Assembly: GCA_011524675.1 (NCBI GenBank)
Contig: WTJX01000301.1
Coordinates: 1-7,802, forward strand
DNA: 7,802 nucleotides
Direction: 5' to 3'
Origin: Cytophagales bacterium
Lineage (GTDB): Bacteria > Bacteroidota > Bacteroidia > Cytophagales > JAAEPT01
Shown: one piece after another, positions 1-6,500 of the stretch
How the letters are laid out: every line of letters starts with the position of its first letter
Numbering within the stretch: position 1 is the first letter of the stretch
Notes under the pieces: model-generated
The model's input: only the letters and a program-made list of their open reading frames with translations
Databases searched by the model: none
What the model was told of the DNA's origin: nothing
Program-made: the position numbers and the translations under genes

Positions 1-2436
1 GATACTAGCATTACATTGACGGTCAATGAGCTGCCCGTACCTAATTTTAGTGTACAAGGAAATCACTGTTTTGACCTTGCTATTGATTTGGTAAACCAAA
101 CAGATCATATAGACCAAACTACATTTGACTGGAGCTTAGGAAATGATGAGACAAGTACTGAGGTGCACCCTGTAACGCTTTATCCACAAGCAGATGTAAA
201 TTTGAGAGAAAAGACATATCCTATCAGTATGGTTGCTACCAATGCACATAGTTGTGTTGCTAACGTGAGTAAAACGATTACATTGTATAACCCACCTGTG
301 GCAGATTTCAAACTTTCTTCTACAAGTGTATGTCAAGGTAGTCCTTTGGTAGTGAGTGCAACTACTAGTTTTCTCTCTGGGGATGAATGGAAATGGGAGG
401 TAAGCAATGGACAAACTTTCTTTAATCAATCTAATATTACGTTAAACCTTGAAGAGGTAGGGGATTATACTATAACCTTAAGTTCATGGTCAAAAAATAG
501 TTGTGATACGACTACCATCACTAAAGATGTAGCAGTAGTGGCCAATCCTACGATCTTATTTTCTTCCGAAGATCAATATGTATGTGGAGATAATCATCGT
601 ATAGTGGCAAATCATGACCCTTCATTACAATACTCTTGGTCAACTGGTGAAACGGATAGTGCTATTGTCGTAACGACTACGGGTGATTATCATGTACGAG
701 TAACCAATGCCAATGGCTGTGCGGTGAGTGAGCGTGTGAATGTTAATCTTAGTACCAATGGTTCTAGGATATTTAATGAGGTACCTATCAATAAATGTGA
801 AGGGGCAAGCTTACATGCGCGCGTACCTAATGCTGACTACCAATGGTTTAAGGATGGTAACGCACTGACTGACACTGATAAAATATTGGCTGTAACTCAA
901 AATGGAGATTATACTGTATTATCTCAAATTCCTGGCGCATGTCAAATCACTCAAAACTGGACGGTTAATCTTTTTGACACTCCTAATCTTTCGCACTTAG
1001 CTACTGAATATGAACAGTGCAAAGCTGTAGGGAATATTACCTTGGACGCTCAAAATACGGGAGGTGTTTATCGATGGGAAGGTACGAATATCAATAGTAC
1101 TGACCAACAAGTTACCTTTGATGAGACCGAAGTAGTAAAGCTATCGGTTAGCAATGGAGGGATTTGTACGGCTACAAAACAAATCAAGATCAACTTGTAC
1201 GAAGACCCACAGGTGGACTTGGGACTAGATGTAACAATATGTGAGGGGGATGTGAGTACATTATCTAGTCCATTACTGAATCATCACACCTATGCTTGGA
1301 GTACGGGAGAACAGACAAATACTTTATTAGCGACAGAAGAGGGGACATATGAATTGACGGTTACGAACCAACATACTTGTTATGCAACGGATGAAGTAAA
1401 CGTAAAGGTCAATGATGTTCCTGTAGTAAATGCTGGTTTAGACCAAGAGGCTTGTGCTGGCGAAACGGTTACGCTTTCGGCTGACTTGACTGGAGTGAAT
1501 TATGCTTGGTATAATGGACTTTTATCTGCTGGTGTTTTGGTTCAGTCAACACAACAAAATTACCAAGTAGGAGCGTCAGGTACTTATACGGTAGAAGTTA
1601 CGGATATCAATGGTTGTAAAGGTAGTGATGAAGTGGATGTAGTCATCCATGATCCTATGAGGATTGATCTCGGAGCAGATCGTTTCTTGTGTAGTGAAGA
1701 TCCTTTGGCGCTTCGCTCTCCATATGATGATACTTATACCCATCTATGGGGATCGTCTATTGAAGGTCTAACTTCTGATCAGAATATTTTTGAAGTAACC
1801 TCTTCAGGTATGTATTGGGTAAGGTCGAGCAATGATATAGGTTGTTATGCGAGCGACACGGTTGAAATATTTTATACTAGTAACTTACTGGCAGCCAACT
1901 TTTTAGTAGCATCCGATATTTCTCAAAATGAATTTATTGAGTTTGTACCTGTCTCTGACGGTAGTGAATTGAGCTTTGTATGGACATTTGGGGACGGGGC
2001 TGTTAGTACTCAAAAGACACCTACTTATCTTTATCCAGACACGGGGAACTATGAAGTTACGCTTACCATATCTGACGGTTACTGTACAGATCAAGAGCTT
2101 AAAAATATTAGTGTGAAACAACAGCGTTTTGTGTTTGATGAAGTAATTGCTCCTGACGAAGAGGTGATAAATAAAACAACGATTTTGATGATTGAAGAGG
2201 CTTTTATTTACCCTAATCCTTCGGATGGTATGTTGCGCGTAGAGATAGCTCTTTCCAAAGAATCTGAAGTCAATGTAAGCATTCTTACAGCTAAAGGAAA
2301 TCTAGTAGAGCAGAGGTCTGATGAGTTGAAACATTCCATTTGGACGTATGATTTTGAAGAATTACCTGTAGGGGTGTATTACATAAAAATTGCTACACAA
2401 AATGAGGTCAAGGTTTTAAAATGGATCAAAATCTAA
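1..2436 (+). CDS. Large secreted multi-domain (PKD/Ig-like) protein with type A T9SS sorting domain, 5'-truncated by the window edge
   Basis: The frame is open from base 1 (Asp-Thr-Ser-Ile-Thr...), so the true start lies upstream; the first possible start codon, TTG at 16, falls inside a beta-strand at the end of a preceding module and is not a real start. The visible 811 codons contain two PKD-like modules (about 31-291 and 292-543), six Ig-like modules (544-1884), one clear PKD domain (about 1885-2118, hallmark WTFGDG at 1981-1998), a short acidic linker, and a C-terminal sorting domain (about 2191-2433) with the YPNPSDG motif. Almost every module has two cysteines about 40-60 residues apart, which suggests one disulfide each. 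No catalytic motif is seen. Family knowledge says such proteins leave the cell by the T9SS; adhesin or structural matrix function is inference. The gene overlaps the protease gene by 16 bases, so co-translation is likely. The stop is TAA at 2434-2436. Confidence 0.9.
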   Translation, partial: DTSITLTVNELPVPNFSVQGNHCFDLAIDLVNQTDHIDQTTFDWSLGNDETSTEVHPVTLYPQADVNLREKTYPISMVATNAHSCVANVSKTITLYNPPVADFKLSSTSVCQGSPLVVSATTSFLSGDEWKWEVSNGQTFFNQSNITLNLEEVGDYTITLSSWSKNSCDTTTITKDVAVVANPTILFSSEDQYVCGDNHRIVANHDPSLQYSWSTGETDSAIVVTTTGDYHVRVTNANGCAVSERVNVNLSTNGSRIFNEVPINKCEGASLHARVPNADYQWFKDGNALTDTDKILAVTQNGDYTVLSQIPGACQITQNWTVNLFDTPNLSHLATEYEQCKAVGNITLDAQNTGGVYRWEGTNINSTDQQVTFDETEVVKLSVSNGGICTATKQIKINLYEDPQVDLGLDVTICEGDVSTLSSPLLNHHTYAWSTGEQTNTLLATEEGTYELTVTNQHTCYATDEVNVKVNDVPVVNAGLDQEACAGETVTLSADLTGVNYAWYNGLLSAGVLVQSTQQNYQVGASGTYTVEVTDINGCKGSDEVDVVIHDPMRIDLGADRFLCSEDPLALRSPYDDTYTHLWGSSIEGLTSDQNIFEVTSSGMYWVRSSNDIGCYASDTVEIFYTSNLLAANFLVASDISQNEFIEFVPVSDGSELSFVWTFGDGAVSTQKTPTYLYPDTGNYEVTLTISDGYCTDQELKNISVKQQRFVFDEVIAPDEEVINKTTILMIEEAFIYPNPSDGMLRVEIALSKESEVNVSILTAKGNLVEQRSDELKHSIWTYDFEELPVGVYYIKIATQNEVKVLKWIKI
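544..1884 (+). repeat. Array of six tandem Ig-like modules within the first protein
   Basis: Six successive modules of about 70-80 residues start near 544, 769, 979, 1204, 1417 and 1651. Each follows the same plan: an N-terminal Cys (as in VCGD, KCEG, QCKA, ICEG, ACAG, LCSE), a central Trp on a strand (YSW, YQW, YRW, YAW, YAW, HLW), a Gly/Glu-x-Tyr or similar strand (GDYHV, GDYTV, GTYEL, GTYTV, GMYWV), and a second Cys (NGC, GAC, GIC, HTC, NGC, IGC) followed by the last strand. The copies are diverged at DNA level, so this is an old protein repeat. Module borders are approximate. Confidence 0.75.
2191..2433 (+). other. Type A T9SS C-terminal sorting domain of the first protein
   Basis: The last 80 or so residues have the plan of the Por secretion-tail family (TIGR04183 type): a YPNP motif followed by Ser-Asp-Gly (from 2209), a middle strand pair (SEVNVSILTAKG), the Leu-Pro-x-Gly-Val-Tyr-Tyr-Ile-Lys motif, and a short basic final strand ending Lys-Trp-Ile-Lys-Ile. 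In this family the domain directs export through the T9SS and is usually removed by a surface sortase-like protease. Confidence 0.88.
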
Positions 2437-3527
2437 AACGATATCTTGGTGTTTTTTTTTTAGGAGTAATAATGTCTCCTTTGATATCATATGCACAAGA
2501 TGATCGTTTATTTGTGCCTGTGGTTGTGCATGTGCTTTATGAAAATGAAGCTGAAAGGCTAAGTGAATCTCAAATCTATTCACAGATAGAGGCACTCAAT
2601 CAAGATTTTAATTTAGAGACAGATACTAGTGCAGTGGTAGAGGTGTTCAAAGAGGTGGTAGCGAATAGTCATATTACTTTTTTTGTAACAGCCTTTGACG
2701 AAGATAGCCTCTCTACTACAGGCATTACTTACACTGAGACAGATGTGCTTAAGTTTTCGGGAACGGCAGTATTTGATGAGAGTAAAGGTGGTAAGTCTCC
2801 TTGGGATACAGAAAGATTTTTGAATATATGGGTATGTGATCTTACAGACGGTATTGTGGGGCTGGAAGCTAACCATCAGTTGGGGGTAGTGGTAGATTAT
2901 AAAGCTTTTGGTACTGAGGGGGATTTGTTGTCCAACTATGCTTTAGGGCATACGCTTACGCATGAAGTAGGGCATTTTTTGGGACTGAAACACACATGGA
3001 GTATAGGGCAAGACAGTTGTAGCAATCCTGATGGTATTGACGATACGCCTAATCAAGCGACAGTTACCAATTGTAACCTTTCTCAATATACCTGTGGATC
3101 ATTGGATATGGTGCAAAACTTTATGAATTCAGCGCCTGATCTTTGCTTACTTTTTTTTACAGAGGGACAAACACAGCAAATGAGAAGTGTTCTTTTAGAT
3201 CAAAAAGTGAGCTTACTCACTGATACTATTTTTGGGAGAGTAAGTTATGAACAAGAAGAGGATACTTCATCCATGCTTACTGAAAAATATACTATTTATC
3301 CTAATCCTAATTCTTTACAAGAATTTTCGCTTAGCTATGTTTTGTCGCCACCCGATAAGATTGAGTTGATAAGCGCAGTAGGAGAAAAGATAAATGAATT
3401 GTCATGGAGTTTATTTGAAGAAAATAGTATAAAAATTTCTTTAAATGACGTGGAAAATGGTCTTTACTATTTATTTTTGCAACGCGGAGATCGTACGTTC
3501 ACTAGCAAAATACTGATTAATAATTAA
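2421..3527 (+). CDS. Secreted zinc metalloprotease, M43 (pappalysin/cytophagalysin) family, with type A T9SS sorting domain
   Basis: This 368-residue protein is predicted to cleave peptide bonds outside the cell. Residues 1-25 form a Sec signal peptide (basic Lys6-Arg7, hydrophobic core, Ser-Tyr-Ala cleavage before Gln26). The catalytic domain spans about 32-262. It has the metzincin zinc motif HEVGHFLGLKH with ligands His181, His185 and His191 and general base Glu182. It also has the M43 signatures LNIWVCDL, GVVVDY and DGIDDTP, and a Met-turn NFMNS with Met235. Cys139, 200, 218, 225 and 242 fit disulfides known in the family. An acidic linker leads to the sorting domain (about 287-368). ATG 2421 is chosen because the next Met (2472) would delete the signal peptide; a weak AAGG lies 7 bases upstream. 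Odd points: no prodomain, Ser237 where family members usually have Tyr, and a T10 run in codons 11-14. Family assignment is firm; substrate is unknown. Confidence 0.93.
   Translation: MDQNLKRYLGVFFLGVIMSPLISYAQDDRLFVPVVVHVLYENEAERLSESQIYSQIEALNQDFNLETDTSAVVEVFKEVVANSHITFFVTAFDEDSLSTTGITYTETDVLKFSGTAVFDESKGGKSPWDTERFLNIWVCDLTDGIVGLEANHQLGVVVDYKAFGTEGDLLSNYALGHTLTHEVGHFLGLKHTWSIGQDSCSNPDGIDDTPNQATVTNCNLSQYTCGSLDMVQNFMNSAPDLCLLFFTEGQTQQMRSVLLDQKVSLLTDTIFGRVSYEQEEDTSSMLTEKYTIYPNPNSLQEFSLSYVLSPPDKIELISAVGEKINELSWSLFEENSIKISLNDVENGLYYLFLQRGDRTFTSKILINN
2452..2461 (+). repeat. T10 homopolymer inside the protease signal-peptide codons
   Basis: Ten consecutive T bases encode part of Val11-Phe12-Phe13-Leu14 in the hydrophobic core of the signal peptide. 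Loss of one T gives an immediate TAG stop after codon 13; gain of one T gives a TGA stop within about 15 codons. Either change would silence the gene, so the tract is a possible slippage switch. Whether it actually varies cannot be seen from one sequence. Confidence 0.9.
3279..3524 (+). other. Type A T9SS C-terminal sorting domain of the protease
   Basis: Residues about 287-368 begin with Tyr-Thr-Ile-Tyr-Pro-Asn-Pro-Asn (the YPNPN starts at 3297), carry a middle strand around IELISAVGEKI, then ENGLYYLFLQ and a final short strand TFTSKILINN. This matches the Por secretion-tail plan seen in the first protein, although the two sequences differ clearly, so they are not a recent duplication. Confidence 0.85.
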
Positions 3528-3534
3528 GTGAGTT

Positions 3535-3537
3535 TTG
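3535..3537 (+). promoter_or_regulatory. TTG translation start of the third protein
   Basis: TTG is the only start candidate between the in-frame TGA at 3529-3531 and the hydrophobic core of the signal peptide. It is followed by a run of eight A bases (3538-3545) encoding Lys-Lys-Asn, giving the usual basic N-region. There is no AGGAGG-like site upstream, only AT-rich bases from the end of the protease gene. Confidence 0.7.
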
Positions 3538-6500
3538 AAAAAAAATATCTTTTATATTTTATTAATGGTGGTTTCTTTGAAATCTACCGCGCAATGTCTG
3601 AATGATTGGAAATATAGGGTGCCTATTCTGATAGACAATCGACTGGGAGAAACATTGACTAGTTATCAACTGAGCTTGAGTATCAATATGAGTGAGTTGA
3701 TTGCTAATAGCAAAATGAAAAATAATGGTGCGGATATACGCTTCACGGATAAGGATGGTACTATACTCCCACACTGGATTGAAGAAACTACGCTTAACAC
3801 TACTACGGCGACTATATGGGTCAAACTTGCGGACTTGGAAGTAGCAGAAGATACGATCTATTTGTTTTATGGCAATGGGGCGGTAAGCTCTACGAGTGAT
3901 GGGGAAGCTACTTTTCCATTTTTTGATGATTTTAGTAACACATTAGATCCAGACAAATGGGTTAACTGTGGTAGTAGTACTGTCGATATAAGTTCGGAGC
4001 GATTGGTATTAAGTGGTAATACTGTGCTGTATGGACGTACACAGGTAGAAAGCCCTCACTATGTAGAGGCTCATTTTAGTAGTTTGGCAAGCGATGCTTT
4101 GACAAGTATAGGAGTGTTTGATTCTAATGGTGTTTCTCCCGAAGGCTATGCCCTTTCTCTTGATAATAGGGGAGGCATTGGAGAGCTTTTACAAACAAGA
4201 AGTGTACAAACAGAAGCGGGCACATGCTTAGAAACTAATGCCGCAGGTGTGCTTGGTGTTCCATCTGGTGCTGATTTGCTAGATAAGTGGAGGTTTGCTT
4301 GGACTAATACTAACGAACAGATATTAGAGTGGCCTGGCAATACCCTCACGCAGGCTGCTGCTATCCATGCTACTTACCCATCACATATGTATCCTATCAT
4401 TTTGCAAGAAGATTTATCAGCAGGTAGTACACAGATAGATTGGTTTTTTACCCGAAAATATACAGCAGTTCCTCCTACGATTGTTTTAGCTCCAGAAGAA
4501 GAACTGGCAGGTAGTTTTGAGATAGTGGGGCAAAGCGCTGCTTGTGAAGGGGATAGCATAGCACTCTCTGTTCCCGATTTGATGGGAGCTTCTTATCAAT
4601 GGGAGTTTACGGGACTTGGTGATCTGGGTGTTGATAATGACACGCTTGTTATAGATCCTCTTGATCTTATAGATCAAGGTACTTATACTGCTTCTATTAC
4701 ATTAGGCGTATGTACGTTTACGAGTGAGATAGAGGTAGTCGTAGATGCCACTACAGAAGCAGGGCTACTTACTGGTGAAGCAAACGTTTGCGCGGGTAAC
4801 ATAGACATCAATACGATCAAACTATCAGGACAGCTTGGCGATGTAGTACGTTGGGAGAGTTCGGCTACAGGTTTTTTACCATGGGCTACACTCAACAATA
4901 CCACAGACTCTTTAGAGTACCAAGCATTGATCCAAGATACTTATTATAGGGCAGTCGTACAGCATGGTGTATGTCTAGAAGCTTATACTGACCCATTGAA
5001 GATTACGGTTGACGATCCTTCGCTGGGGGGAGATATCATAGGTGATGTGAATGTGTGTAAATATCTCAATGCTGGTAATTTGAGTTTGATTGGTCAACGT
5101 GGTACGATACTCAAATGGCAATCTTCTGCTAATCTTACAGACTGGACAGATATTTCGTTTAGTGGAAATACCTATGCTTTTACCAATTTGGATACGACTA
5201 CGCATTATAGGGCTATTGTAAAAAATGGTTTTTGTGATAATGATACCTCTGATTTGGCTACTGTAACCGTCTATGAGCTTCCTGTTGTAAGTTTTACCTC
5301 TGATACGGCTTGTTATGGTGAGGCGACAAGTTTTAATACTCCTTCCGTGCTGAGTTATAGTTGGAACTTTGGCAACGGTCAGGGATCATCTTTGCAAAAT
5401 CCTCAATTTGTGTTTCCTGCTAGTGGAAAAACACCAGTAAGCTTGACGATAACGGATGTGAATACGTGCTCAAATACGGTTATTGATACTGTGGTAGTAG
5501 AAAAATCACCTACCGTGGTCTTTAGTTTGGATGATGTATGCGACTCTACGGATGTGTTTTTACAAAATCAATCAAGTATTACCGACCCTACGGTTACGCA
5601 CTTTATTTGGGACTTTTTAGGCAATGGTACAGAAACGATAGTAACGAGCAAAAAAGATACAAGTATTGCTTATGAAGCGGGAACGTATGATGTGCAGCTT
5701 ACGGGTGTGTCAGAGCAAGGCTGTGAAGCATCTTATACACAAACCCTACAAGTATATCCAGAGCCTACTACAGCTTTTATGCTTAGTGAGGATACGATCA
5801 TTACAGGCGGTACAGTAGTTTTTAGTAATAATTCTTCTGCTTCATCCTATGGTCTCTCTTACCAATGGAACTTTGGTACATCTGTGCCAGCAGATACAAG
5901 CAATGCCATCAATCCAAGTTTTCAGTACAATGTAGCAGGTACATATGCCGTTAATCTTACCGCAAAAACCAATACCAATCCTGTATGTCAAGAAAGAGCT
6001 ACACATGAGGTTACTGTCATTGATGCTCCTAATGTGGACTTTGAGTTTAGCAATGTATGTTTGAACGAAGCGACTTCTTTTACTAACTTATCAGTATCTA
6101 CAGAGCCAATTCTCTACATATGGGACTTTGGCGATGGTACTAAAGACACCATTAATACTCCTGTGTTTACAAGAGAGTTTACCTCTTCGGGTTCTTTTCT
6201 TGTGAGCTTACAGGCAGTTACTTCACAGACAACAACTAGCGTATCTAAGTTTGTAAATGTTTATCCTTTGCCTACTGCCCGTTTTACTGTGGATGATGCG
6301 TGTATAGGTACGACTAATAGTTTTCAAAATACTTCCACCATCTCATCGGGAAGTATGAGTTATACGTGGGATCTTGGTGATGGCACTACCGTTACCGATG
6401 ACTTTCCGTTCCATCAGTATGTAACAGATGGTATCTACGAAGTAGAAATGATAGCTAGTAGTAATTATAGCTGTAAAGATACGGTAACAACTGAGCTTAC

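Noticed and set aside
136..429. Minus-strand 97-codon frame, and other minus-strand frames opposite the three genes
   Set aside because: Antisense shadows of repetitive beta-sandwich coding sequence with no domain or start signal.
3472..3479. TATTTTTG, a TAnnTTTG match about 55 bases before the third gene
   Set aside because: It is within protease coding sequence in a T-rich stretch and has no TTG at the right distance upstream; likely chance, and the close gene spacing favours co-transcription.
3580..3597. Lipoprotein signal ending in Cys21 of the third protein
   Set aside because: The residues before Cys are Thr-Ala-Gln, which does not fit a lipobox; cleavage before Gln20 is typical of signal peptidase I sites in this phylum.
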